Positions 23,519 through 31,963 of a stretch of DNA of 64,000 bases are shown here, in pieces. The DNA comes from DASWJZ01 sp963814905 (GTDB taxonomy: Bacteria; Pseudomonadota; Alphaproteobacteria; Rhizobiales; Afifellaceae), in the NCBI GenBank assembly GCA_963814905.1, contig CAWFEM010000021.1:186001-250000 (forward strand), written 5' to 3'. Under the pieces are notes generated by a model. The model made no database searches and was not told the origin of the DNA. It saw only the letters and a list, made by a program, of their open reading frames with translations. Position 1 is the stretch's first letter. Every line of letters begins with the position of its first letter. Position numbers and translations under genes: made by a program.

Positions 23519-24199
23519 ATGGACTGGACAGCGCCGATCGATCTCTACTGCGAAAGGCTCGGCCCCGGCCTCTGGGCAGAGCCGCTCAACGCCGTCTCGG
23601 ACGTCGCCTTCCTCGTCGCGGCCTGGATCGGGTTCGCCGCTCTGCGGCGGCAGGAGCGCTCCGATCCGCCGGTCCTGGCGCTAATCCTGATCGTTGTGAC
23701 GATCGGCGTGGGCTCGTTTCTGTTCCATGTCTTCGCGAACGGATGGTCGATCATCGCGAACATCCTGCCGATCACCGTCTTCTTCTACGTCTATCTGGGG
23801 CTTGCCCTTCGGCGTTTCTTCGCGCTGCCATGGCCCGCGGTCACCGGCGCTCTCGCGATCTTCGCGGCGCTCTCCTTCCCGATCGAGGCGGCGTTGCGGC
23901 CGCTCATCGCCGGTTCAGCCGCCTACGCTCCGCCTCTTGCCGCGATGGCCTTCGTCGGCGCCGCGCTTCTCGTCCGGGGCCACCGCGCAGGCCTCCCGCT
24001 TCTCGCCGCGAGCGCGGTCTTCTTCGTCTCGCTGGTCTTCCGCACGCTCGACGCGCCGCTCTGCCCACGCTGGCCGCTCGGCACGCTTTTCATCTGGAAC
24101 GTGCTCAACGCGGCGACGCTGACAATCCTGCTTCTCGCAGCGGTCACTTCACCCAGTCCGCGCATTTCGGCGGCTCGTTCTGAGCCCCCCACGGCATGA
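23519..24199 (+). CDS. Ceramidase-family (CREST) membrane protein with changed active-site residues
   Basis: The 226-residue, about seven-TM protein resembles bacterial alkaline ceramidase-like proteins (PF05875): IDLYCERLGPGLWAEPLNAVSD at the N-terminus, GVGSFLFHVFANGWS in TM3 and PLGTLFIWNVLNAATL in the last TM. As I recall the family, TM3 is followed by an Asp (ADVLPI-like) and the last TM reads GTHFLWHLLNA, the two His being zinc ligands. Here the equivalents are Asn (ANILPI), Leu and Asn, so the metal site appears lost apart from the TM3 His. The ATG at 23519 follows GGGGGGA. The 3' end overlaps creA by 56 bp on opposite strands. It may be a non-catalytic homologue or act on another substrate. 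Confidence 0.75.
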   Translation: MDWTAPIDLYCERLGPGLWAEPLNAVSDVAFLVAAWIGFAALRRQERSDPPVLALILIVVTIGVGSFLFHVFANGWSIIANILPITVFFYVYLGLALRRFFALPWPAVTGALAIFAALSFPIEAALRPLIAGSAAYAPPLAAMAFVGAALLVRGHRAGLPLLAASAVFFVSLVFRTLDAPLCPRWPLGTLFIWNVLNAATLTILLLAAVTSPSPRISAARSEPPTA

Positions 24200-24644
24200 T
24201 CGCCACGGTGGAGGTGGAGTTCTTCGGACTCCCCTCGATCAGCTTGTCGGAGTAGACGAGGTAGACGAGCACGTTTCGCTTCACGTCGCAGCCGCGCACG
24301 ATCTGCATCTTCTTGAAGAGGATCGAGCGGCGCTCGCGGAACACCACGTCCCCCTGCTCGAACTTCTCCTTGAACGCGATCGGCCCGATCTGGCGGCAGG
24401 CGAGGGAGATGTCGGAGACCTCCTCCGCAACGCCCAGCATGCCGGAAACCCCGCCCTTCTCCGGCACCGTGTAGTGGCACGCGACGCCCTCAACCAGCGG
24501 GTCGTCGATGCCGTAGGTGGCGAGCTTGTGGTCGGGCGTCAGCAGCTTGAAGACCGTGGATTTCTTGAAAATCAGGTCCGGCCCCTCCGCCGCCGCGGGC
24601 GTGGCGAGGACGAGAGCAAGGGCGAGGAGCGAAAGCAGGCGCAT
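24144..24644 (-). CDS. creA: CreA-family exported protein
   Basis: CreA is a small periplasmic protein of unknown function found beside the CreBCD system in enterobacteria but standing alone here. The 166-residue product has a signal peptide (about 1-19, ending ATPAAA) and then the family core: DPLVEGVACHYTVPEKGG, EVSDISLACRQIGPI, VVFRERRSILFKKMQIVRGCD and NVLVYLVYSDKLIEGSPKN. Three Cys (in VACHY, LACRQ, RGCDV) are family-conserved. It is convergent with the ceramidase-like gene. Confidence 0.92.
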   Translation of the reverse strand: MRLLSLLALALVLATPAAAEGPDLIFKKSTVFKLLTPDHKLATYGIDDPLVEGVACHYTVPEKGGVSGMLGVAEEVSDISLACRQIGPIAFKEKFEQGDVVFRERRSILFKKMQIVRGCDVKRNVLVYLVYSDKLIEGSPKNSTSTVAIMPWGAQNEPPKCADWVK

Positions 24645-24799
24645 GGCGATCTCCGGAAAACGCCGCGCTCAGATGGGGTTTCCCGCGCGCCTTGGCGAGG
24701 CTTTTTCGCCCGACGCAACGAATGCGCCACGCCACCGCCCAAATCGCGGTGAGGATTGGCTACTATCGCCAACGGACTCGAATCGACTGGGAGTGCGCT

Positions 24800-25849
24800 G
24801 TGCGCGTCAGATTGCGCCGTGTTGCCGGATGCGTTCTCGCCGCAGCCTTCGGGCTGGGGCTGCTCCTTGTGGAGCCGGCCGCGGCACAGCTCTGTTTCAA
24901 CCTGCAGGCGGAGCTGATGCAGCTTCAGTCACGCGGCGGCGGCTCACGCGATCAGTCGCGCTACGAGCGCGCCTATCGCGAGCAGGCCGACGTGCTCGCG
25001 CGGACCGAGGTGCGCGCGCGCCGCGCCGGTTGCTTCGGCTCAGGCTTCTTCCTGTTCCGCCAGGAGCCCGACCGCAGCTGCAACACGTTGATCCCGAAAC
25101 TGCGCGAGATGCAGGACAATCTCGCCCGTCTCGACAATCTCCGGCGCCGCGGCGGAGGCAGAGACGACTTCCGCGTCCGCGAGCTGAAAAGCATGATGCA
25201 GGCGCGCGGCTGCGACATCCCGCGCGGCGGGCTCTTCGGCACAGCGCGGGAGACGCGAGAGCAGAACGACAACTGGCGCTTCGGGCGCGACCCCTATCAT
25301 TCCAACGGGACCTACCGGACGCTCTGCGTGCGCACCTGCGACGGCTATTATTTCCCGATCAGCTTCTCCACGACGTCCGATCGCTTCCCGGAAGACGCAC
25401 AGACCTGCGCCGCGATGTGTCCGGGTGCGCAAGCCGAGCTTTTCTATCACGACAATCCGGGCGGCGGCCCGGAGACCATGATGTCGATCGCCGGCGAGCC
25501 CTATACGTCGCTGCCGACCGCCTTCCACTACCGCGAAAGCCTCGAATCCTCCTGCACCTGCAAGCCGCCGGGCGGCTACCAGGTCGCCGCGGCGCAGTCG
25601 CGGCCGCCAAGCGGCGTCTCTCCGCTCGACCTGACCGCGCCGCTTCCCCGTCCGCGCCCCGCGCCGGGCGAGGACCCGGAAACGCTCGCCGATCGCGCCG
25701 GCTATTTCGTGCCGCGTGTCGGCGGCAACGAGGCGGAGACCGGAACCCCCGTCGCCACCAATGTCGACGGCCACGCGATCCGCGTCGTCGGGCCGGCGAT
25801 CGGCAACGCCGCGCAGGATGCCTTGGTCATCGCGCCCGTCCCGAATTAG
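24800..25849 (+). CDS. DUF2865-domain exported protein
   Basis: This is a Hyphomicrobiales-specific secreted protein of unknown function. The GTG at 24800 gives 349 residues with a signal peptide (about 1-28, ending PAAAQ). A coiled, basic region (LMQLQSRGG, then RYERAYREQADVLARTEVRAR) is followed by the DUF2865 core: TLCVRTCDGYYFPISFSTT, AQTCAAMCPGAQAELFYH and SCTCKPPGGYQ. The core is Cys-rich, so disulfides are likely. The C-terminus is Pro-rich. The open frame extends to 24692 but the signal peptide fixes the start. Confidence 0.85.
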   Translation: MRVRLRRVAGCVLAAAFGLGLLLVEPAAAQLCFNLQAELMQLQSRGGGSRDQSRYERAYREQADVLARTEVRARRAGCFGSGFFLFRQEPDRSCNTLIPKLREMQDNLARLDNLRRRGGGRDDFRVRELKSMMQARGCDIPRGGLFGTARETREQNDNWRFGRDPYHSNGTYRTLCVRTCDGYYFPISFSTTSDRFPEDAQTCAAMCPGAQAELFYHDNPGGGPETMMSIAGEPYTSLPTAFHYRESLESSCTCKPPGGYQVAAAQSRPPSGVSPLDLTAPLPRPRPAPGEDPETLADRAGYFVPRVGGNEAETGTPVATNVDGHAIRVVGPAIGNAAQDALVIAPVPN

Positions 25850-25882
25850 CGGTTCGAAACGAGACCGCCCACCCCAGGGCCG

Positions 25883-26368
25883 TCAGGCGACCAGAGGCTT
25901 CAGGCCTGGATGCTCCTGAACGAAGCTTGTCTTCTCGGCCCAGCCGTCCAGGCCCCAAACATGACCGGCGTGCTTGACGATCAGGTAGGTGAGCACACCG
26001 GCATAGACGATGTGCTCGTCGAGCAGGAAGTTGTTGGTATTGCTGATATACGGGAAGTCCATATGGGCGGTCCAATAGAGCAGCATCAATAGGATGCCGA
26101 AGACCGCGCTGACCCTGACCATCAGCCCCACCAGCAGCGACAGGCCGATCAGCAGATGCCCGTAGCCGACGAGGAAAGACAGCACCGGCGCGATGACCGG
26201 CCCGGTGAAATGCGAATAAATCCCGTGGAAGGTCTTGGTGTGATCGAGGAAGCCGGCGACGCTCCAACCCGGAACGAAAACCTGGTGCGACGCGGCGTAG
26301 AGAAAGACCCAGGCCATCGACAGCCGGAAAAAGACGATAAGGGCCCGTTCAGCGCTTGAATCAGTCAT
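25883..26368 (-). CDS. DoxX-family membrane protein
   Basis: The 161-residue protein has four TM segments with the DoxX pattern: FFRLSMAWVFLYAASHQV, a second TM with APVLSFLVGYGHLLIGLSLL, FGILLMLLYWTAHMDFP, and the last with VYAGVLTYLIVKHAGHVWGLDG. DoxX proteins are small membrane components, some of them subunits of thiosulfate:quinone oxidoreductase, but most have no set role. The ATG at 26368 follows AAGGGGAATCC, a good ribosome-binding site. The gene lies 180 bp downstream of nadE and is probably a separate unit. Confidence 0.85.
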   Translation of the reverse strand: MTDSSAERALIVFFRLSMAWVFLYAASHQVFVPGWSVAGFLDHTKTFHGIYSHFTGPVIAPVLSFLVGYGHLLIGLSLLVGLMVRVSAVFGILLMLLYWTAHMDFPYISNTNNFLLDEHIVYAGVLTYLIVKHAGHVWGLDGWAEKTSFVQEHPGLKPLVA

Positions 26369-26549
26369 GGATTCCCCTTCCCAAGTCTCGCGCCGGCTTC
26401 GGCATTGGGTCAGAGACGGCGCGACGCGTGTCCCGCGGCGGCCTTGCGCCCCCACGGTCGCGAACGACGATAAATCGCAAGGGTAGGGCCGGCGGCGCGA
26501 GCGGCGCTTTGATCTCGCGCAAATTGCGCCAAGCCGCCGTTTGCGCGCT

Positions 26550-28220
26550 CTAGGATTTGTCGCGGAAACGGTTGGTGATCGGGTAGCGGCGATCGCGCCC
26601 AAAATTACGCATGGTGATCTTCACGCCCGGCGCCGCCTGACGCCGCTTGTACTCGGCGAGCGCGAGAAGCCCCTCCACGCGGGTCACGGTGGCGCGGTCA
26701 TGGCCGAGCGCGACGATGTCGGCGACGCGCATCTCCTTCTCCACCAGGCATTCCAGGATCGCGTCGAGGACGTCATAGGGGGGCAGCGAATCCTGGTCCT
26801 TCTGGTTCTCGCGCAGCTCCGCTGTCGGCGCCTTCTCGATGATCGAGACCGGGATCACCTCGCCCGTGGGCCCGAGACACCCGTCCGGCCGTTCGCGGTT
26901 GCGAAACGCCGCCAGCCTGTAGACCTCCGTCTTGTAGAGATCCTTGATCGGATTGAAGCCGCCGTTCATGTCGCCGTAGATCGTGGAATAGCCGACGGAA
27001 ACCTCCGACTTGTTGCCGGTGGTCAAGAGCATCAGGCCGAGCTTGTTGGAGAGCGCCATCAGCACCACGCCGCGGATGCGCGACTGCACGTTCTCCTCCG
27101 TGATGTCGCCTGGGAGCCCCGCGAAGAGCGGCTCGACGACCGCTCCGACCCCCTCCACGCCGGGTGCGATCGGCAAAACGTCGTAGCTGACTCCAAGCCG
27201 CTTGGCGCAATCGGCTGCGTCGTCGAGGCTTGCCGCGGCAGTATAGCGATAGGGAAGCATCACGGCCCGCACCTGGTCAGCCCCGAGCGCATCGACGGCA
27301 AGCGCGGCGCAGACGGCGGAATCGATCCCGCCGGACAAGCCCAGCACCACGCCCTTGAAGCCGTTCTTTTCCACGTAGTCGCGAAGCCCGACGACGCTCG
27401 CCTGCCAGTTGGCGCAGTCCTGTGCGGGGAGCTTCGCCTTCGGACCGTCGACGCAGCGCCAGCCGTCCTCGCCGCGCTCCCAGCGCGTCAGCGCCATGCC
27501 GGCGGAGAACTGCGGCATCTGGAAGCCGAGGGTGCGATCGCCGTTCAGCCCGAACGAGCCGCCGTCGAAGACAAGCTCGTCCTGCCCGCCGACCTGGTTG
27601 GCGAAAAGGAGCGGCAGGCCGGTCTCCACGACGCGTGCGACGGCGACCTGCACGCGGCTTTCCGCCTTGTCGCGCCAATAGGGTGAGCCGTTCGGCACGA
27701 TCAGAAGCTCCGCCCCCGTTTCCGCCAGGCAGTCGACCACGTCGGGGATCCAGATATCCTCGCAGACCGGCAGCCCGATGCGGATTCCGCGGAAATCGGC
27801 CGGCCCCGGCAGCGGCCCGGGCTTGAAGACGCGAAGCTCGTCGAACACGCCGTAATTCGGCAGCTCCACCTTGTGGCGCACCGCGGTGATCTTTCCGCCG
27901 TCCATCAGCAGCGCGCTGTTGTGGAGGCCGCTCTCATCGACCCAGGGCGCGCCGACCACAATGCCCGGCCCATCTTGCGTCACCTGGGCAAGCTCCTCCG
28001 CCGCCTCGCGGCAGGCGGCCTGAACCGCGGGCCTGAGCACCAGGTCCTCCGGCGGGTAGCCGAGCAGGAAAAGCTCCGTCAGGACAAGGAGATCGGCGCC
28101 GAGCGCCGCCGCCTCTTCATGCGCGGTGCGCGCAAGCGCAAGGTTCCCGGCGATGTCCCCCATCACCGGGTTCAACTGTGCGACTGCGATCGAAAGTGTG
28201 TTCAGCGGGCCGTCGGACAT
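26550..28220 (-). CDS. nadE: Glutamine-dependent NAD+ synthetase
   Basis: NadE converts deamido-NAD to NAD with glutamine as the nitrogen donor. The 556-residue protein fuses a nitrilase-type glutaminase (catalytic Glu in LTELFLLGYPPEDL, Lys in RHKVELPNYGVFDE, Cys in GLPVCEDIWIPD) to the ATP-pyrophosphatase synthetase (P-loop LGLSGGIDSAVCAALA, then LTTGNKSEVSVGYSTIYGD). The ATG at 28220 starts MSDGPLNTLSIAVAQ. The gene is last in a same-strand run aroG, dienelactone hydrolase, dgkA, nadE, with 51 bp after dgkA. Confidence 0.95.
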   Translation of the reverse strand: MSDGPLNTLSIAVAQLNPVMGDIAGNLALARTAHEEAAALGADLLVLTELFLLGYPPEDLVLRPAVQAACREAAEELAQVTQDGPGIVVGAPWVDESGLHNSALLMDGGKITAVRHKVELPNYGVFDELRVFKPGPLPGPADFRGIRIGLPVCEDIWIPDVVDCLAETGAELLIVPNGSPYWRDKAESRVQVAVARVVETGLPLLFANQVGGQDELVFDGGSFGLNGDRTLGFQMPQFSAGMALTRWERGEDGWRCVDGPKAKLPAQDCANWQASVVGLRDYVEKNGFKGVVLGLSGGIDSAVCAALAVDALGADQVRAVMLPYRYTAAASLDDAADCAKRLGVSYDVLPIAPGVEGVGAVVEPLFAGLPGDITEENVQSRIRGVVLMALSNKLGLMLLTTGNKSEVSVGYSTIYGDMNGGFNPIKDLYKTEVYRLAAFRNRERPDGCLGPTGEVIPVSIIEKAPTAELRENQKDQDSLPPYDVLDAILECLVEKEMRVADIVALGHDRATVTRVEGLLALAEYKRRQAAPGVKITMRNFGRDRRYPITNRFRDKS

Positions 28221-28271
28221 GCAGGCGCATGTAGCTTTTGCCGCCGGGCGCAGCAATGCGGGCCGCGCGTA

Positions 28272-28718
28272 TCAGCCAATCAGCCCGAACCGGTTGAGCA
28301 GGGCGACAATCCATACGAGACCGGCAAGCGACAGGGCGAAGAAGACGGCGGTCGACGCCAGATCCTTGGTGACGCGGATCGCTTCGTTCCGTTCCGGCGT
28401 CACGTGGTTGCAGAGGCGCTCCACCGCGGTGTTCAGGAACTCCACGATCAGCACGAAGAGCACGCTCGCGACGAGCGCCAGCCATATCCAAACGTTCGAC
28501 GCCACGAAGAACGATGCGGGCAACAACACCGCCGCGAGCGCGATCTCCTGCTTGATCGCGGCTTCGGTGACGAGGCCTTCGCGCAGCCCGCGCGCGGAAT
28601 TGAGCGCGGCGGAGGCGATGCGGGCAAACCCGCCACGCCCGGGAAGCGCGGATTGCTGGCCAGGTGCTCCCCGCACCGAGTCGCGGATTTCGCCACCAGC
28701 GCTTCTGTCCTGCGTCAT
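28272..28718 (-). CDS. dgkA: Diacylglycerol kinase (DgkA, prokaryotic type)
   Basis: DgkA phosphorylates diacylglycerol to phosphatidic acid in the inner membrane. The 148-residue protein has about 30 extra N-terminal residues, then ARIASAALNSARGLREGL, the acidic EAAIKQEIALAAV and the active-site motif IVEFLNTAVERLCNHV. Three TMs follow the family pattern, ending VWIVALLNRFGLIG. The ATG at 28718 lies 2 bp after the hydrolase stop codon, so the two are coupled. Confidence 0.92.
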   Translation of the reverse strand: MTQDRSAGGEIRDSVRGAPGQQSALPGRGGFARIASAALNSARGLREGLVTEAAIKQEIALAAVLLPASFFVASNVWIWLALVASVLFVLIVEFLNTAVERLCNHVTPERNEAIRVTKDLASTAVFFALSLAGLVWIVALLNRFGLIG

Positions 28719-28720
28719 GG

Positions 28721-29398
28721 TCAACCGACGTTCTCCCTGAGGAGCGTCAGCGTACGCTCGCGCGCGAGCTTCGCCGATTGCGGCTCGTAGCTCGCGCCGG
28801 CGTCCCGGTTGAAGGCATGACCCGCCGGATAGGTGAAGACTTCCACCAGCCGCGCCGGCACGTTGTCGCGGATCTTGTCCACGTCGGAGAGCGGAATGGA
28901 CTGGTCCGTTTCGCCGAAATGCATCTGCACGGGACAATGCGGCTTCTCGCCGGCATAGGTCTTGATGCGGCCGCCGTAATAGCAGGAGGCGGCGGCAAAC
29001 CTCGGCAGCCTTGTGGCGGCAAGCCAGGCAAGCGAGCCCCCGAGGCAGTAGCCGACGATGCCGACCTTGCCCGCCACCGCGGCAGCGTCGTGCGCGGCCT
29101 CGATGTCGAGCAGCATCGCGTCGATGCCGATCTTCTCCGGGATCTGGCGCCCGATTGCGAGGTCGTCCGGTGTATAGCCGAGCTCGATGCCGGGCTTGTC
29201 GCGATCGAAGAGCGCCGGCGCAATGCAGTAATAGCCCTCTTCCGCATAGCCGTCGGCAACGCTGCGGATATGCGCGTTGACGCCGAAAATCTCCTGAACG
29301 ATCACCAGTCCGCCACGGTGATGCGGGGTGTGCGGCGAGGCCTCATAGGCGGAGCACAGATGCCCGTCCTTCGCCTCCAGCTCGACCGTCTGCCCCAT
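28721..29398 (-). CDS. Dienelactone hydrolase-family protein
   Basis: This is an alpha/beta hydrolase of 225 residues with the Cys-His-Asp triad of dienelactone hydrolases. The nucleophile elbow is VGYCLGGSLAW at about residue 117, the Asp lies near GETDQSIPLSDVDK, and the His is in YPAGHAFNRD. EIFGVNAHIRSVADGYAEEGY is typical of carboxymethylenebutenolidase-like proteins. It sits 19 bp after aroG and 2 bp before dgkA. No aromatic degradation genes are near, so a housekeeping hydrolase role is more likely than chlorocatechol breakdown. Confidence 0.9.
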   Translation of the reverse strand: MGQTVELEAKDGHLCSAYEASPHTPHHRGGLVIVQEIFGVNAHIRSVADGYAEEGYYCIAPALFDRDKPGIELGYTPDDLAIGRQIPEKIGIDAMLLDIEAAHDAAAVAGKVGIVGYCLGGSLAWLAATRLPRFAAASCYYGGRIKTYAGEKPHCPVQMHFGETDQSIPLSDVDKIRDNVPARLVEVFTYPAGHAFNRDAGASYEPQSAKLARERTLTLLRENVG

Positions 29399-29417
29399 CT
29401 CGTCCCCTCGTGCTTGC

Positions 29418-30797
29418 TTAAGCCTGCGCCGCGACCTTGACCTCGCGCGTCGAATGCTCGCGCTTCAAGAGCTCCGCGACCAGGAAGGCCAGTTCCAGCG
29501 CCTGGTCGGCGTTGAGCCGCGGATCGCAATGCGTGTGGTAGCGGTCGGAGAGGTTCTCCGCCAGGACGGCGCGCGCGCCGCCGGTGCATTCGGTGACGTT
29601 CTGGCCGGTCATCTCCACGTGGATGCCGCCGGCATGCGTTCCTTCCGCGCGGTGGATCGCGAAGAACGCCTCCACCTCGCGCAGGATCAGGTCGAAGGGC
29701 CGCGTCTTGTAGTGGTTCAGCGTGATGGTGTTGCCGTGCATCGGGTCGCAGGACCAGACGACGCTGCGGCCCTCGCGCTGAATGGTGCGGATCAGGCGCG
29801 GCAGGTGTTCCCCGACCTTGTCGGCGCCGAAGCGCGTGATCAGCGTCAGCCGGCCCGGCTCGTCCTTCGGATTCAGGATGTCGATCAACCGGATCAGCCC
29901 ATCGGCATCGAGCGACGGGCCACATTTCAGGCCGATCGGGTTCTTCACGCCGCGGCAGAACTCGACATGCGCGTGGTCGGGCTGGCGGGTGCGGTCGCCG
30001 ATCCAGATCATGTGGCCGGACGTGGCGTACCAGTCGCCAGAGGTGGAATCGACCCGCGTCAGCGCCTGCTCGAAGCCGAGAAGCAGCGCCTCGTGGCTGG
30101 TGAAGAATTCGGTCTGCCTGAGCTCAGGATGCGATTCCGGGTCGATCCCGATAGCGCGCATGAAGTTCAAGGTCTGCGCGATCTGGTCGGCCAGCGCCTC
30201 GTAGCGCTCGCGCTGCGGGCTGTCGGCCACAAAGCCGAGCATCCACTGATGCACATGGTCGAGATTGGCGTAGCCGCCGGAGGCGAAGGCGCGCAAGAGG
30301 TTCAGCGTGGCGGCCGACTGGCGGTAAGCCATGTCCTGCCGGGCCGGATCGGGCACGCGCGCGGCTTCGGTGAATTCCGGGCCGTTGACGATGTCGCCGC
30401 GATAGCTCGGAAGCTCCACGTCGCCCTGCCGCTCCATCGGCGCGGAGCGCGGCTTGGCGAACTGCCCCGCGATGCGGCCGACCTTCACCACCGGCGAGGT
30501 CGCGCCGAAAGTCAGCACCACCGCCATCTGCAGGAAGACGCGGAAGAAGTCGCGGATGTTGTCGGCACCGTGCTCGGCGAAGCTCTCCGCGCAGTCTCCG
30601 CCCTGGAGCAGGAAGGCGTTCCCATGCGCGACGTCGGCAAGCTTCGCCTTCAGCTTGCGCGCCTCGCCTGCAAAAACGAGCGGCGGATAGGTGGCGAGCT
30701 TCGCCTCGACGGCGGCCAGCGCATCCTGATCCGGGTAGACCGGCGACTGCTCGATGGGCTTCGCCCTCCAGCTCGCCGGATTCCACTTCTCGCTCAT
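29418..30797 (-). CDS. aroG: 3-deoxy-7-phosphoheptulonate synthase, class II
   Basis: This is the first enzyme of the shikimate pathway, joining phosphoenolpyruvate and erythrose 4-phosphate. The 459-residue length and motifs mark the plant-like class II (AroA-II) form: LLQGGDCAESFAEH at about residue 63, GRIAGQFAKPRSAPME, SHEALLLGFEQALTR, IWIGDRTRQPDHAHVEFCRGVKNPIGLKCGP given here in part, and WSCDPMHGNTI. The ATG at 30797 follows GGAGTTAAGGTG. It leads the aroG-hydrolase-dgkA-nadE run. The gene symbol follows common rhizobial use. Confidence 0.93.
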   Translation of the reverse strand: MSEKWNPASWRAKPIEQSPVYPDQDALAAVEAKLATYPPLVFAGEARKLKAKLADVAHGNAFLLQGGDCAESFAEHGADNIRDFFRVFLQMAVVLTFGATSPVVKVGRIAGQFAKPRSAPMERQGDVELPSYRGDIVNGPEFTEAARVPDPARQDMAYRQSAATLNLLRAFASGGYANLDHVHQWMLGFVADSPQRERYEALADQIAQTLNFMRAIGIDPESHPELRQTEFFTSHEALLLGFEQALTRVDSTSGDWYATSGHMIWIGDRTRQPDHAHVEFCRGVKNPIGLKCGPSLDADGLIRLIDILNPKDEPGRLTLITRFGADKVGEHLPRLIRTIQREGRSVVWSCDPMHGNTITLNHYKTRPFDLILREVEAFFAIHRAEGTHAGGIHVEMTGQNVTECTGGARAVLAENLSDRYHTHCDPRLNADQALELAFLVAELLKREHSTREVKVAAQA

Positions 30798-30969
30798 CAC
30801 CTTAACTCCAACGATCGGACCGGCGGCTCCCGCAGCTTTTTTTCCTGAAGCCGAGCCGATATTTGGGCGGCTCTATACGCCGTCGCGGTTAAACTGCCAA
30901 CAATTGCAGGCACCCGCACCTTCTCCCGAGACCGGGAAAAGGTTGCGCGGCCTGGGTGCGCCCGGGCCT

Positions 30970-31218
30970 CTATTCAGCGCCGGGAGGCTTCTTCAAGCCC
31001 GTCCCGACGGCGTCGTCGTAACCCATCCGAGCGCTGTAGAAGATCAGGAACATCAGCCCGCCGCCGACCGCGAAACAGCCGAGCACCATCAGCACAATCA
31101 TACCGAGCGCGAAGCTGGAGAATTCAACGTGCGCCGTCATCACCCACATCGGCACGATGGCGGCCACGATGGCGGCAAGGAGCGCGACCGCTCCGGCGAT
31201 GACGATGATCCGTTTCAT
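30970..31218 (-). CDS. Small two-TM membrane protein of unknown function
   Basis: The 82-residue product from the ATG at 31218 has two hydrophobic segments, IIVIAGAVALLAAIVAAIVPMW and FALGMIVLMVLGCFAVGGGL (each shown in part), with a short polar tail ending GTGLKKPPGAE. It lies 37 bp after thiQ on the same strand and may be in the thi operon. I do not recognise the family. A slightly longer start at 31227 (MGLMKR) is possible. Confidence 0.6.
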   Translation of the reverse strand: MKRIIVIAGAVALLAAIVAAIVPMWVMTAHVEFSSFALGMIVLMVLGCFAVGGGLMFLIFYSARMGYDDAVGTGLKKPPGAE

Positions 31219-31255
31219 CAGCCCCATATAGCGCGGCGCGGCGAACCCGCCAGCC

Positions 31256-31963
31256 TTAGCGGCCGAGATAGCGATCGATCGCTGCGAGGCGGCCGGGCGC
31301 AAGGATTTCCGTCGGCGTGCCGGCCGCAACCACTCCACCCCCGTCGATGAAGGCTAGGAGATCGGCCGCATGCTCCAGGTCTTCCGGCGTGTGGATCGAG
31401 ACCAGCACGGTCAGCCCCTCGTCGCGGCGAATGCCGTCGACCAGCGCGATCATCTCGCGGCGGAGGCCCGGATCGAGCCCGCCGAAGGGCTCGTCCAGAA
31501 GCATCAGCGGCCGCTTGCGGACGAGAGCGCGCGCGATCGCCACCCGCTGGCGCTGGCCGCCGGAAAGCTCCGCCGGCCGCCGCGCGCCGAGACCGCCGAG
31601 GCCCACGCGCGACAGCGCCCCCTCCACCAGGCCGAGATCGTCCTTGGAGAGCCGCAGACGCGGATCGACGCCGAGCCCGACGTTCTGCGCCGCAGTCAGG
31701 TGCGGGAAAAGATTGTGTTCCTGGAAGAGCATGGAGAGCGGACGCTCAGCCGGTTTGAGAGGCAGGAGGTCCAGTCCAGCAAAGCGCAGCGCGCCAGCGC
31801 TCGGACGCTCGAAACCGGCGACGGCGTGGAGAAGCGTGGTCTTGCCTCCGCCCGACGGCCCGATCAGGCCACACAGCGCGCCCGCCGGAACCCCCAGCGA
31901 ATAGACCGCGTGGAAGTCCGGATAATCGAGTTGCAGGTCAACGACTTCGAGCAAGCGGTTCAC
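31256..31963 (-). CDS. thiQ: Thiamine ABC transporter ATP-binding protein
   Basis: ThiQ powers thiamine and thiamine-phosphate import. The 235-residue ATPase has Walker A GLIGPSGGGKTTLL, Q-loop MLFQEHNLFPHLT, signature ELSGGQRQRVAIARAL and Walker B LMLLDEPFGGLDP. The family-typical short form and the position after thiP support ThiQ. The GTG start at 31963 overlaps the thiP stop by 26 bp, which couples translation. Confidence 0.92.
   Translation of the reverse strand: MNRLLEVVDLQLDYPDFHAVYSLGVPAGALCGLIGPSGGGKTTLLHAVAGFERPSAGALRFAGLDLLPLKPAERPLSMLFQEHNLFPHLTAAQNVGLGVDPRLRLSKDDLGLVEGALSRVGLGGLGARRPAELSGGQRQRVAIARALVRKRPLMLLDEPFGGLDPGLRREMIALVDGIRRDEGLTVLVSIHTPEDLEHAADLLAFIDGGGVVAAGTPTEILAPGRLAAIDRYLGR

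Noticed and set aside
30831..30845. T8 run as a terminator upstream of aroG
   Set aside because: It reads as T-run on the plus strand, where no gene ends nearby, and has no strong hairpin before it.
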